Positions 33,786 through 45,845 are shown, counted from the first letter of the stretch. The stretch is DNA of 64,000 nt from Ambrosia x helenae (GCA_030844895.1 JAUTDX010000155.1:248001-312000), one strand, 5' to 3'. Program-made: numbers and translations. The notes: generated from the letters alone by a model not told the origin.

Positions 33786-35530
33786 TCAATAGTAGCGGCG
33801 TTGAGGTGGCCCGAACACAGAGGTGAATAAATCATTCCATTCGCCAAAGCCGAATGCTCCATCACTACTTCCTCCTTGATCTGTGGGTTGCTGCTGCTGA
33901 GGGTTAACCCATTGGGAATGGTGGATTGGTGGCGTCGGGTAGGAGATGCTTCCGTCATATGGCGGTAAAGACCCATAATCCACCGGTGGTGGATTTGCGA
34001 CTACAGGCCTTCCCGCGTGCCAATCTTCATTCATTCTCCTGTTTTGATCATCAATATACCTGTGATTAATCTCTACTTGTTGAGCGTAAGCATGTCCACG
34101 GTTCCATAACTCTTGGCGATCAAAACCTTGTTGCATTCTCCGCTCCATACTAGCTCCCATCATTGTTTGATGATCAAATAACGTACGCTCCGACCCTGAC
34201 CAAGTATCAAACACCGAGGCTGGGGGGCGTTGACTTTCAATCACCTCATTCATAGACCCCCCAAAAGCCCAACCATCCACAAATGTCCTCTCGGTAAAAT
34301 CATAAAAGCCTCCCCATGATATCCGCTCGAACTTCCTTGGCCAATATCCAAATGTCCACCCGCCGGGTTATCTTCATATTCTTCATCATCGGTTGGTGGC
34401 ACCTCAGCTCCACTTTCGGGGTCATCCTCCTCACCGGGCAAAAGTACCCGTGCATCTTTCTTCAACATCCTCCACTTTTGACCTCCACTTTTCAATTTAT
34501 GGTACCTCTCAGATTCAGAATACACCCAGCCAGAACCCAATATTGCCAGATCAACAGGTTTAAACTTTTTCCTCTTTCTTCCTTCATCTTCAGCAGTGAT
34601 TGCACCTTGTTGCTTCAGCAATCCAGTAATAATTCGACAGTAAGGAATGATTGTTCTCTCCGGTGAATTTCTACAGATCCACACGTGATTCAAAACCAAA
34701 TACCGGAAAGAGAACTTTGGACCACCGTGCATCAACGCATATAAAATAGGAACCTCAGAAAAACGCACTTGTTCCTTATCAGCGCGTCTCGGTAATACAT
34801 TCAAAATGGTAAAGTTCAACAACAGCTTAGGCTCTATCTTCAAATTTCTTCGATATAATGTACCATGATAAGTACCCGGCAAAAATAGATCACTCAACAT
34901 ATCCATCCAACGAGGATGCTTGTCCGGATTAAGCAACAATTCATCAATGCTCGGATTCTTATATTCCTTTGCCGGTAAACTGTCGAACTTCGCAAGCCTT
35001 CGTAATGTCTCATAAGACATTTCCACCTCTATTCCATTTACCTCACCAATCAGCTTCATCTTTGAAGGTGAATCAAATCTTGGACATCGTAGTGTAGCCA
35101 TCCATTCTTCTACCTCGTCCAAATAAACCCTTCTTTCTTCTTGATCATAACAATAAAGCGCAGCTTCCCATCCTAGCGCTTTAAACCTGTCAAAAACCCC
35201 AAAAGGCTCGAAATCTTGTCGGCTCACCTCCCTTTCATATATAAAAGCCCCAGCTCGATCTTTCAAATTTTTGAGTTGATCATGGAATAACGTAGCTTGC
35301 CATATTCTTGGTTTTGCATTCAATGGCCCAGTTTTCCATTCCGGCTTGTCAGCCGGATCTAGCCTTGGAGCCTCCGGTGCTTGAGGTGCTTGAGGTGCTT
35401 GCTCCATCTCCACATCGGATTCATTGTTCTGAGGAACATACTTTCTTCTTTTATACTGTTGCGCTGGCTGCTTTCCTTTCGCCTTTGCAGCCGACGAACT
35501 TGACCCCGCAGCTTCTCCCGTACGTGCCAT
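33786..35530 (-). pseudogene. Athila ORF-1-like (env-position) protein, one frameshift
   Basis: Athila elements carry an extra ORF downstream of pol whose function is unproven. The start MARTGEAAGSSSS is at 35530. A basic, low-complexity N-terminus leads to a conserved globular part (FEPFGVFDRFKALGWEAALY, RWMDMLSDLFLPGTYHGTLY, LLNFTILNVLPRRADKEQVR, PILYALMHGGPKFSFRYLVL) matching the plant retrotransposon ORF-1/putative plant transposon protein type. An acidic linker follows. A one-base loss near 34311 shifts the frame, and the Gln/Pro-rich tail (WSGSERTLFDHQTM and onward) reads in another frame to a stop at 33786. I see no clear signal peptide or membrane segment. Confidence 0.75.
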
Positions 35531-36133
35531 TACCTATACAATGTACAACAAACACAAAACAAAACACACCAAACAAAACAAAATAATCAGTAAAAACAAC
35601 CAAAATATCCCCACACTTGCTTGTTACTATGGTAGTAGATATTTGTGAACTAAAATCATCTTTTGGTTTGACGAAAATTGGGCATGACGCCTCTACAATC
35701 TTAACATTACCAAAAGTTCACAAAATACATCTCAAAATTACTTCTACTACCATATTATTATCAAACAACCTAATTATATCCTATAACATTAACAAGCAAG
35801 TGGGTCAAAACTAAGCCAAAAACATAAACCTAAAAATCTAACAATGTGGCATAAAAATTCACAAATGAAATACATACCTTGGAGTAGAAGATGTTAGAAC
35901 ACTAGAAAACAAGAAAACAAGAAAACCCCCAAATTATGCGATTTCTAGGGTTTGAAATCCGACCCCAAAAACGTGTTTATCTTCCATTTTACTCCTTAAA
36001 ATCAGAAACTAGGTGAAAAACTAGCCAAGATGGACCCAAAAATCGTTGATTTTAATGAAGAATTGAAGGTTTTTATGAAAGATTTAAGGGTGAAAGAGGT
36101 TGGTGTTCTTGGAGGTTTAGAAGAAGAAGAAGA
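35531..36133 (-). other. 5' flank of the Athila ORF-1-like gene
   Basis: AT-rich, no ORF. It would be the leader or intron of the ORF-1 transcript. It stops abruptly at the 70-base repeat that joins it to LTR B. Confidence 0.5.
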
Positions 36134-36206
36134 TGGAAGGAAACACTCGTACACTCAAACCACAAATTTCTTTTTGTATTTTTTTTCAATTTTTTTTTTT
36201 TCATTT
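36134..36206 (-). repeat. Displaced copy of A internal sequence at the A/B junction
   Basis: GGAAGGAAACACTCGTACAC and the next 50 bases match 33561-33633 almost exactly. The copy sits between the A gene flank and LTR B, which points to template switching or recombination at this seam. Confidence 0.85.
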
Positions 36207-37353
36207 TGATGACCGCGGTCGTCACGGGTCATGCAAAACCTAAATAACCTAGGTAGCTAGGGTAAGTAGGGTATCGAATCCAAGGAGCATGTGGTTAGCG
36301 TCACACTAGCGGTTTGTTTTAGATTTAAACGAACTTGTAAACTAATTACTTACTCAAAAATGGATTTGTTTTTTTACGATTATAAAAGCAATGACCATTC
36401 CAGGATCCGTTTTCCCTAAACACTTATGTAAAAGTTGTCCACTAGAAAGAGTTACATAGACATAACTCGTGCATAAACAATTGTTGTGATAAAAGGGAAC
36501 GAAGTACTCGGATTATATTAATGCGAGGTTGTTTCCCGATGACCAATTAATCAATTAACCAACCCAAATCCTACCCGCAATATCTTGGTTGTTAGCAACA
36601 CCAAGAACGTACGATTAAGACTAAAAATTGATAAAGTAATTAACAACTACAAACAATCATTCAAACACCACAATAATCAAGCAAACATACATAGATTATC
36701 ATTCTAGAAATTCATAGGAACATACATAAGAGTTCAAGAAAAACTTCACCAAAGAATGGTCACCAAGAGTTCTAGCCAAGCATAGGATGGAGAAGATTGG
36801 AAGATTGGCCCTTGAAGATCTTGGATGATGATGATGATATGGAATGGATTGAGATGATGAAAAACCCCAAAAATCGCCTCCTTAATCGCCCAAATCGCCC
36901 TAAGGCGGCTGGTTAAGAAGTTAGGGTTGCAAGACCAATTTTCGGGTGTTTTAAAGCTTTTTGCGTCAGACCCCACCGTACCCCTACGGTAGGGGCGTAA
37001 GGTTACGGTGGGCAGTTTCGCAAATTTCTTGTTTTCTTCATAACTTCTTCGTTTCAACTCCGTTTTCCTCCATTTTCGCGGCCACGTCTTCGTATTTCCG
37101 CCCTCTTTCACATCATAAAATAATATCTTAATTTATAATCCATGTGTTTTCTCTAAAATTAAATCAATCCTCCGTAGTTTCTCCCATGTGCTTGATTCTT
37201 CAAGATTTGGCTTGTAATTTCGCTATTTTAGCACATAAAGCTTGTCACTCCTCATTCTCGGATAAGTACCTAACTCCGGATAAATCTACACATAACACAC
37301 ATTAAAAATACCAAATTAAACTATATAAATGTGATGCATCCGACATCGCATCA
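36207..37353 (-). repeat. 3' LTR of element B (1,147 bp)
   Basis: TGATGACCGCGG to GACATCGCATCA. It differs from the partner LTR by only a few bases (for example A/G at 37343, G/T near 37187, and one base in a C run), implying a recent insertion. It is followed by CACCCCCACACTT, the purine tract on the minus strand. Confidence 0.93.
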
Positions 37354-39349
37354 CACCCCCACACTTATCTTTTTCAGTCCCTGAAAAACTCTAGAAAACA
37401 TTTTTATCAATAAACATAATTTGGTCTTTTCTAGGGCTCTCGCTTAAGGTCCAAAATCATACCTCATTTGTGACAAGCATTAGATGTGTTAATTCAACAA
37501 GCTCAATATATATATTTTCCAAAAATAAAATTAACTAGATTAAATTTAACATTCTCTTGAACTCATTTATATGCAACACACCCTCGCAATCATCACTCCT
37601 CTCGGTATAATTTATGGACTAGCAAAAGATGTGCTAGTATTATTCACTCAAAGACCAAAACTGAAACTTGTTAATATAAACTTGTATAACAATCAAACTT
37701 AGTAAAAATACACATATATGTCAAGGACTTATGGGTTTTGGGCTTTGGGTAAAGGTAGGAAAATGTGGGTAAAAATGGCTAAAATAAAAATGTGGTGAAA
37801 CCGAACTTCGCTCTTGATCCTTTATTTGAACAACTACTAACTATAAACATGTTGAATAACTCGACTTACAACATCAAACATCTACATATATATATATATA
37901 TATATATTTTTTCATTTCATTTTTTTCTTCTTTTTTTTTCATTTTTTTTTCATGAAGTAATAAATAAAATATACAAACATTCACTTTGGATCTCAGAAAA
38001 GTTTGATAAAATTGTTGGATGGTTGGTTGAAATATATGGTTTTGACAAACGAACGGTTTAGGCTCAAAGTTGGCGACTAATGGTTCTATTTTGGGTAAAC
38101 ATGGTATAGCACATAAATTGGTGTAAACGAAAATGGTATCCTAATTTGCCTTTAACATTTAGTGCATATTCACATAGCATGTATCAAATCACACAAGTTT
38201 TGTAACAAAGTAACAGTGGCCTACAATCTGCAAATGAAATATATATATGTATGTGCTCAAATGTAAGTAGGCTCAAAATCTCACCAAAAGTAGGAATAAG
38301 GTTACTGATATGTGCATATAATTGTTTTCACTAGCTTGCTAAACTTAATCATGTAATTCTAACGTTTTTCTTAAAAATACTTGTTGAAAACGGTTCATAT
38401 TACCTATCACAAATTAAACCATGATTAAGAATCTATAGCAAAAACAACCCAAAATTGACCGTGACAAAATTTTAAATGTTTGTTTTTCTTAGTAAAAAAA
38501 TTTTCAAGGACTATTTTTCCCCACCCCCACACTTGAACATTACATTGTCCTCAATGTAGAAATGGTAATTAAAACACACAAAAACAAACATAAGGACAAG
38601 AACAACTCCCCTTTTGATATGATGATGTCTCGGAGTCGCCATGTCCAAATCTTCACCTTGATTGTATAGCATTTCATTCGCAATCCAAAGTGGTTAAGGT
38701 GCACGAACTAAAAATAAACACTAAAACACGATGCACAAAATGTTAAACATGCCAATCTACAATTTTCAATCCGTGTTTGCTCGAATGGAGATTGAGTACG
38801 AGCAAAAGTGCAATGTTATGAAAATAGGAGATTGACAATAAAAGGGAAAGTAGTTGAATGAAATGGAAAGACATGTTTGGTTATTATTGAACTTTTTTTT
38901 TTTTTTTTTTTATAACAGGCCAAAAATTTTCAGACCCCACCGTATGGTACGGTAGGTACCGTACTATACGGTAGCACCTGGGCACAAAATTCTCACCGTA
39001 AGGCAGTCCTGAACTACCGTTGGTTTCATTGTTTCCACCGTACGTTACGATTCCTACCGTATCTTACGGTAGGACCTGGCCTTTTTTTTTACTTGGCCGC
39101 GGGTAACCCAAAATCGCTCCAAACCTGTCCGAAAACATCCAAATCAAGAACAAACACCTACCACTTACCTTGGCATCCTTCTTGCGCCCACTTCGCTCGT
39201 CCGTGAACCTACAAAACACTCAAAACACACAAACACACAAAAACGCCACAAATACAAAAAACACACAAAAATAAAATTTAAACTTGGGGTGCCTCCCAAA
39301 AGCGCTAAGTTTTTATGGGTCTTCAGCCGGACCTTACCTCATATATCCT
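37354..39349 (-). other. 3' internal region of element B
   Basis: Non-coding. Purine tract at 37354-37366; an ACATTGAGGACAATGT-type motif near 38540-38556; a cluster of CCGTA/TACGG palindromes at 38934-39080; T-rich tracts. No pol remains. Confidence 0.6.
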
Positions 39350-40291
39350 TCAAGGTGGTCTCAATGCACACTTGCCTACCGAGTTTCCAATGTATGCTCG
39401 ATAGTTAACACGCCAAATAAACAGTTGTTTAAAGATTGGCGTGTGAATTGGGTGCTTTGGATTGTTGGGGAAGAACCATTTCACTAGCCTTTGTCCGATG
39501 TCATGCAATCTCACCTTCCTAATGTTTGCTTTTGAATCTACATCTTGCACCTTTTTTATGAAGTTAATCGGTGTGGGATGAGACTTGTGAGATTCTTGAG
39601 TAAGACTTGTGACACCTGCATCAATAACAACAACAACCTCTTCCAAATGTAACTTTTCTACAAGCGAAAGATTTGGCGTGGTATTACTTTCCACAACCTC
39701 GTCCTTATCTTGAGAATAGTTTCTAATGTCATCGGGCAAGGGTGAAAGAGATTCGTTTATGTTGACCCTCATCGATAACATTTTGCATTTAAAATTTAAA
39801 TAGCGAATTCTTTGACAATTTGGTAGGTTAGGCGTTGATAGCGACTCCTCGATCTTAACTAATTTTTCTTCTATTCGAGCTAGTCGCTTTTCCTCCTCAC
39901 TTTGATATGTAACATCTACACATTCATGGGAAGGAACTTGATATTGAGCTTGAGAATAACCTGAAGAAAAGTATAATTGTGAGTTTTCATAATAATAATA
40001 ATCATTCTCCTGGTTATCTGTGAAACGTGTCTCTTTATAGTCATAGTCATAGTAACTATGATAGTCTTCTTGACATGGAGTTGCCCGATACCCAGATTTC
40101 CACATTTCATCCCAATATTCTGAATCACTCCAAAATATTGGGCAATCATCATCTGTATGCACTTGTCCACAACAAAAGCAATGTGGATCTACCAGTGGTA
40201 AGGGTTTTGGACAATCTTGACAATCTTTGGTCCAGTGAGCGAAACTTCCACAACTATAACATGGTTCGAACTCGTCATCGACCCAATTCAT
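39350..40291 (-). CDS. Zinc-knuckle ORF of non-autonomous element B
   Basis: 313 intact codons starting MNWVDDEFEPCYSC. The N-terminus has a classical CX2CX4HX4C knuckle (CYSCGSFAHWTKDC) followed by a variant CX2CX3HX4C (CFCCGQVHTDDDC), so it probably binds RNA like a nucleocapsid. A Tyr/Asp-rich part, a charged coiled-coil-like segment (EEEKRLARIEEKLVKIEESL) and an unassigned C-terminus follow. There is no capsid domain, protease or RT. This is the only protein element B can make, and it follows the primer site by about 190 bases. I do not know a named family for the whole protein. Confidence 0.7.
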   Translation of the reverse strand: MNWVDDEFEPCYSCGSFAHWTKDCQDCPKPLPLVDPHCFCCGQVHTDDDCPIFWSDSEYWDEMWKSGYRATPCQEDYHSYYDYDYKETRFTDNQENDYYYYENSQLYFSSGYSQAQYQVPSHECVDVTYQSEEEKRLARIEEKLVKIEESLSTPNLPNCQRIRYLNFKCKMLSMRVNINESLSPLPDDIRNYSQDKDEVVESNTTPNLSLVEKLHLEEVVVVIDAGVTSLTQESHKSHPTPINFIKKVQDVDSKANIRKVRLHDIGQRLVKWFFPNNPKHPIHTPIFKQLFIWRVNYRAYIGNSVGKCALRPP

Positions 40292-40475
40292 CTTGTTCTA
40301 AATCTGCAAGTAAAAACCTGCACAACTAGAACACCCAAAGTGAAATCTAAAAAAAAAAAAAAAAAAAAATTAAATAACACTTTTATACATCCCCTTTTTT
40401 TTTAATTTTTCTGATTTACTATTTTTTTTTTAAAATACAAACAAACAATCAATGCAATACCAAGCGCACTAGCTC

Positions 40476-40492
40476 CCCGGCAACGGCGCCAT
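40476..40492 (-). promoter_or_regulatory. Primer binding site, tRNA-Asp type
   Basis: On the minus strand TGGCGCCGTTGCCGGGGA lies three bases from the LTR end. This is the primer site typical of Athila/Tat Gypsy elements. Confidence 0.9.
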
Positions 40493-40494
40493 TT

Positions 40495-41642
40495 TGATGA
40501 CCGCGGTCGTCACGGGTCATGCAAAACCTAAATAACCTAGGTAGCTAGGGTAAGTAGGGTATCGAATCCAAGGAGCATGTGGTTAGCGTCACACTAGCGG
40601 TTTGTTTTAGATTTAAACGAACTTGTAAACTAATTACTTACTCAAAAATGGATTTGTTTTTTTACGATTATAAAAGCAATGACCATTCCAGGATCCGTTT
40701 TCCCTAAACACTTATGTAAAAGTTGTCCACTAGAAAGAGTTACATAGACATAACTCGTGCATAAACAATTGTTGTGATAAAAGGGAACGAAGTACTCGGA
40801 TTATATTAATGCGAGGTTGTTTCCCGATGACCAATTAATCAATTAACCAACCCAAATCCTACCCGCAATATCTTGGTTGTTAGCAACACCAAGAACGTAC
40901 GATTAAGACTAAAAATTGATAAAGTAATTAACAACTACAAACAATCATTCAAACACCACAATAATCAAGCAAACATACATAGATTATCATTCTAGAAATT
41001 CATAGGAACATACATAAGAGTTCAAGAAAAACTTCACCAAAGAATGGTCACCAAGAGTTCTAGCCAAGCATAGGATGGAGAAGATTGGAAGATTGGCCCT
41101 TGAAGATCTTGGATGATGATGATGATATGGAATGGATTGAGATGATGAAAAACCCCCAAAAATCGCCTCCTTAATCGCCCAAATCGCCCTAAGGCGGCTG
41201 GTTAAGAAGTTAGGGTTGCAAGACCAATTTTCGGGTGTTTTAAAGCTTTTTGCGTCAGACCCCACCGTACCCCTACGGTAGGGGCGTAAGGTTACGGTGG
41301 GCAGTTTCGCAAATTTCTTGTTTTCTTCATAACTTCTTCGTTTCAACTCCGTTTTCCTCCATTTTCGCGGCCACGTCTTCGTATTTCCGCCCTCTTTCAC
41401 ATCATAAAATAATATCTTAATTTATAATCCATGTGTTTTCTCTAAAATTAAATCAATCCTCCGTAGTTTCTCCCATTTGCTTGATTCTTCAAGATTTGGC
41501 TTGTAATTTCGCTATTTTAGCACATAAAGCTTGTCACTCCTCATTCTCGGATAAGTACCTAACTCCGGATAAATCTACACATAACACACATTAAAAATAC
41601 CAAATTAAACTATATAAATGTGATGCATCCGGCATCGCATCA
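40495..41642 (-). repeat. 5' LTR of element B (1,148 bp)
   Basis: TGATGACCGCGG to GGCATCGCATCA, nearly identical to 36207-37353. The outer end is followed by CCCAG, matching the base run before LTR A at 31129. It includes a CCGTACCCCTACGGTAGGGG palindrome cluster at about 41260-41304. Confidence 0.93.
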
Positions 41643-41647
41643 CCCAG

Positions 41648-42449
41648 CTCGATAGTGGTTTGTATAAAGCTTTGGACATAAGACATATAACACTTAGCAA
41701 CCGGGACAAACCCGATTGGTGCATGTACCCCCTTGTCTTTTGGCTATCAATGTCACCATTTGATGCATGATTAACCGTCCGACATTTTTAACGTTATTTT
41801 CACGAAATTAGTAAAATAACATTAAAATTAGTGTAACTTTACTTTTGTCCCCGATGGTCACACATATATACATTATATGTGTATATATGATTGGGGTATT
41901 GGGGCCACCTCTTTCTCCCTCTTGCGCCCGAAATTAACACCTGATGGCTGGTGTTTTGGACCTTTAATGGACGACGTGGCTGGAGCGCTAGACCACAACG
42001 GCCAGTCTTACATAACGAGCGTGATGAACAATTCATACCACCAATAAAAAACAGTTAGACTATCTTTAATGCTAAGTGCGCCCTTAGGCGCCTTAAGCTG
42101 CTTAGTCAGCTGTCACATCATATCCTTACAAATCCTTGAAAATCCTTACAAATCCTTAAAAACCTCACTATTTCATCTCCAACCATACAAACATCTTTAC
42201 ATATCCTTACATTTTCCATATCATCACTTATTTTTTCTTTAAATTTAATTACCTAAACTATTAAAATATATTTAAATAATTATATAATTAAACATTTAAT
42301 ATAAATGATTATGAAATGGTGAGTATAAAACGTTTTAAAAGTGAGGGTACTCTATCTAACCTCATCCAAACATCCACATCCAAGGCTATTGTTATATGTC
42401 CATCAAAGGGTCAATTAATACTTGTTTTTTTTTAATTACTCTGCAGATC
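41648..42449. other. Region between composite Gypsy and LINE, no gene seen
   Basis: It contains an AT palindrome (41865-41890), repeated ATCCTTACAAATCC motifs near 42120-42165 and AT-rich DNA. The short minus frame at 41839-42036 is unconvincing. Confidence 0.5.
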
Positions 42450-42471
42450 ACTCCTCCTTCCATCTACTGCT

Positions 42472-44410
42472 ATGTCTGCACCCCCTTCTTCTCAGGATAA
42501 AACCATGAGGATCCGGAGAGACGCCGATTTCGAAGACCAAACTTCAACAGGGGGAAAACATATCCTAGGCCTATAACAACTTTCTTCATCTCTAATCTGC
42601 CTAGTGGGGTGACCGATACTTTACTTTGGAAAGCCTTTCAACCTCATGGGATCGTCAAAGGACACATATGTAGCAAGAAAGAAGGACGCTAGGGGAATCG
42701 GTTCAGATTCGTGAGATATTTGGGAGTAAAAAACGTCAACGGGGTCCTAAGAAACATGAATAATGTCAAGATTTTTGAAGCTAAGGTGGGCGCAACAGTG
42801 GTAAAGTTTGGGAAAGATAACCTGAGGATTGTTCAACCTGTACATCCTGTGGTGCAACAAAGGGTTCAAGTAGGGCCCCCGATGAACCCGTCTGTGAAGT
42901 ACATTTCAATGAATAAGGCGGCTGGTGTTTCTTTTAGAGATGATACTACTGGTGATGTGGGCCCTCAATCGTCTTCATCAAAAATTCCGACTCTGGTTGA
43001 GAGGGGTGCGATGTACCCGGATCATTGCATCATGAGAACAGTGATTGGAGAAGTTATTGATTTCAAAGCGTTCATGGAGGTTAAGAACATGATGAAGACC
43101 GGAGGCTATGATGAGAGTCCGGTAAGTCTCGTTGGAGGAATGAAGGTGATGATGGTTTTTAGGGACAAGAGAACTGCACTAGAGTTCATCGGTAGGAAGG
43201 AAGAGTTATGGACTCATGTTCTGCTCTCTACAGTCCTGTGGGATGGGAGGAACCTGGAGTTTGATAGGCTTGTGTGCTTGAAGGTACGGGAGATGCCTTT
43301 ACAACTCAGGGATGCTTCATTCTTTAACAAAATAGGTCAACTTTTCGGGAGGGTTATCAAGGAGCCCGACTTCTCCTGGTTATCGATAAACAATACGGAA
43401 GGGAAGGTCCGGGTGGATGTGAAGTTAGACAAACGCATTGATGAAGAGGTGACCGTGGTATGGAACGGTAATTCTTTCCAGGTGTGGGTCGTGGAGGAAG
43501 ATGACTGATTGCTACTAGACGTGATAGAAAATTTGACGTCCGGGGGTGGATACTCCACCAGGTTCAGAAGGCTCTGTTGCTAAGGCGGACGAGTTAGAGG
43601 AAGGTGAGCTCCGAGAGGAGAATATTATGATGGATTCTCCGGTCAGAAATGCGCCGGAGACGATTGGAGTGTCGCCGGGTAATGGGAGGTCGGCTGGGAA
43701 CGTACATGTGCATGGGGAAAGTAACAGATATAGGTAAGACCAAAAGTCTCATGGGGATGGGGGTACTTTATTTAAAGTCAACTTACTGCAGAAGGTGGGA
43801 CCTAGGGGTACTCAACGGTCTTTTTATTTGAATAGATCTGTTGAGAACTTTTCGGTAGGCCATGGAAGTTCAATGGGCCAGAATCAAAAGTCTAGGAAGA
43901 GACCAAGACATACCAGGAGCCCAGTTCACGAGGAGGATGGTTTGAATACTAATCAGGATGGGCCAGCCCATGCTATTCCTTCCTTGCTGGACCGGATTAA
44001 TGAAGTCAAAGACACCACAATGGATAATGTTGGCTCTGATAATAATGTTGATTATGGTGAAGGTACTTTAGTGGATGATTCTCAATTAGGTCATCCACCG
44101 GTGGCAACTAACTCTTTTCTGCAGCCTGTTGTTCCTCCGGTGATGGGGCTTAATTGTTGTGGAGAATGGGGTTGGGGATAATAATAATAACTATAATGAT
44201 AATAATATTCACTCACAACTTGGTAACTATGTTCGGATTCTGCGCACTTCTCCAATTAGGAATTCCATTCCAGATGTTGAGGATGAAGTTCGGTCAGAGG
44301 TCCGGCTTACTACAAAAGTTGGGTCGATGATTGGTATAGAGCTTGAAGGGTTTGATAGTCAGGTCAGGGAATTGGTTAATGGTGAAAGAGTAGTTACTGG
44401 TTGCCAATGA
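42472..44410 (+). pseudogene. LINE ORF1 (RRM-containing), decayed
   Basis: ORF1 proteins bind the LINE RNA. A start is plausible at 42472 (MSAPPSSQDK). An RRM follows in another frame: RNP2-like TTFFISNLP (42576 on), then an in-frame TAG, then RNP1-like GNRFRFVRYLG. The middle part (FKAFMEVKNMMKTGGY, LEFDRLVCLKVREMPLQLRD) is the conserved segment of plant L1 ORF1. The tail is low-complexity with SRKRPRHTRSP. Several stops and shifts occur at 42695, 43508, 43737 and 44181. Confidence 0.82.
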
Positions 44411-45790
44411 ATTTCCTAAGTATTAATCTGGGTGGGGGGGGGGGGGGAGGTAACAGATGATAGGAAAACATCTTGGATTACAGGGCTAAAGACGTGTCAT
44501 GGCTCGCACATTGTTGGTGTGCAGGAGTCAAAATTAGGAGACGGTACGTTCTTTCAGTTCAATAGTCTGTGGGGAAGGTCTGTATTCTGTGCGGATCAAG
44601 TATTTTCCGAAGGGAGGTCTGGGGGTATTATTAGCATCAGGGACCCATCTGTTTTTCAAGTTACCTCTGTCGTTAAGGATAGGTTTTTCCTCATAACATC
44701 TGGTGTGCTTGTTGCTTCGGGGGATACGTTACATAAGGGGAATGTGTATGCGCCAAATGATCCGATCATGAGGCGTAGGTTGTGGGATGAATTAGTGGTT
44801 GTGAAGGAATCTCGGGTGGGTCTTTGGGTCTTACTAGGGGACTTTAATGATGTGAGGAACCAGCAGGAACGGAAGAACACGGAGTTCGTGGCGTAGAACG
44901 CTGATTACTTTAATGATTTTATTAGTAGGGCTGAATTACAGGAATACAATATAAGGGGACACAAATTCACATACATGTCGGATAGTGACGAGAAATTGAG
45001 TAAGTTGGATAGGTACTTGGCGTGCAATGAGTTTATGTCCAAATGGAGAGACGCTTCAGTCACAGCCTTGTCTAGGTTTGTCTCTGATCATAGCCCAGTT
45101 ATACTCTCGGTGATGCCGTCAGATTTTGGCCATATCCCATTTCGGTTTTTCAATTCGTGGTTGGAACTCCCTGGGTTTATTGATTATGTGAACAGTTTGT
45201 GCGATGGTTTCTGTTCTCAGGTCCGTCTGACTTAGCTATTATTACTAAGTTAAAGTTTCTTAAGAAAAGGATTAAGGAGTGGATTAGGGTGGAAAGGGAG
45301 ATAAGGGAAGGTGTGTACAATCTAAGTAGGAAAGAAGCCGACAGACTTGACAATTTGCTTGAAGTGAGGGATTTGTCGTCCCATGAGCTTGACTTGCGGT
45401 CCAGGTCTAGGGCTTATGTTCTGGAATTTGACCGGCAAAAGCATATGGATCTAAAAAAAAAAAAGGCGAGAGTAAGATGGGCCGTAGACGGAGATGAAAA
45501 TTCCAAATTCTTTCATGGTGCCATTAACGCAAATGTGTCTAACAGGAGGATCCACGGGTTGTTGGTTGATGGTTAGTGGGTGACGAGTCCTACGTTTATC
45601 AAGGATAGTGCCTTTATGTTCTTTGAGGACAAATTTCGAGAACCTATGGGTGTGCGGCCAAAGATTGTTTGTCCTCATCTTAGTAAAGTTTAGGATGCCA
45701 ATGTTGTTAATCTCTGCAGACCGTTTTCGATTCAAGAGATCAAGGATGCTGTGTGGGATTGTGATGGTGATAAGTTGCTGGCCCCGGACG
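44408..45790 (+). pseudogene. LINE ORF2, APE endonuclease and linker, decayed
   Basis: The endonuclease nicks target DNA for target-primed reverse transcription. Visible motifs are IVGVQESKL (metal-binding Glu), VYAPND, LLGDFNDVR and SDHSPVILS (catalytic Asp-His). A G run of about 13 bases at 44434-44447 replaces the normal FLSVNIRG-type start and shifts the frame. TAG at 44896 interrupts GDFND...ADYFNDF. The linker has KARVRWAVDGDENSKFFH, normal for plant L1. The frame breaks again near 45230 and 45576. Confidence 0.85.
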
Positions 45791-45830
45791 CTTAATCGAT
45801 CCATGAATTCGGTTATTAACCGGATTTTCA
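45791..45830 (+). repeat. 5' LTR X, remnant of the last 40 bases
   Basis: CTTAATCGATCCATGAATTC through GGATTTTCA is identical to the end of the right LTR (62270-62309). Nearly 500 bases of this LTR are missing and LINE sequence abuts it directly, with no left TSD preserved. Confidence 0.9.
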
Positions 45831-45832
45831 AT

Positions 45833-45845
45833 TGGTATCAGAGCC
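45833..45845 (+). promoter_or_regulatory. Primer binding site, tRNA-iMet type
   Basis: TGGTATCAGAGCC, two bases after the LTR remnant. Confidence 0.9.

Larger units (their letters stand above)
31134..41642 (-). mobile_element. Composite of two Athila/Tat-type Gypsy elements
   Basis: The block starts with LTR type A (TGACGTGC at 31134) and ends with LTR type B (GCATCA at 41642). It is flanked by CCCAG on both outer sides (31129-31133 and 41643-41647). Inside, reading 5' to 3' on the minus strand, are a complete element B (LTR, tRNA-Asp primer site, zinc-knuckle ORF, purine tract, LTR), a 70-base copy of A internal sequence (36134-36206), then the 3' half of element A (Athila ORF-1-like gene, purine tract, LTR). 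LTRs A and B are clearly related but well diverged. Confidence 0.75.
42450..45790 (+). mobile_element. L1-type LINE, 5' half (split by Copia)
   Basis: A non-LTR retrotransposon running left to right. This half carries ORF1 and the endonuclease part of ORF2 and stops mid-codon at GCCCCGGACG. The RT half resumes at 62310. Frameshifts and stops are spread across both halves, so the LINE is long dead. The 5' limit is approximate; the 3' end is outside the window. Confidence 0.9.

Noticed and set aside
33195..33792. Plus-strand frames of 60-180 codons in the 33-kb region
   Set aside because: They lie in the T/C-rich 3' internal region of element A and show no protein-like composition.
36746..37111. 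121-codon minus frame, repeated at 40987-41400
   Set aside because: It is inside both LTR B copies; its repetition reflects the LTR, not a gene.
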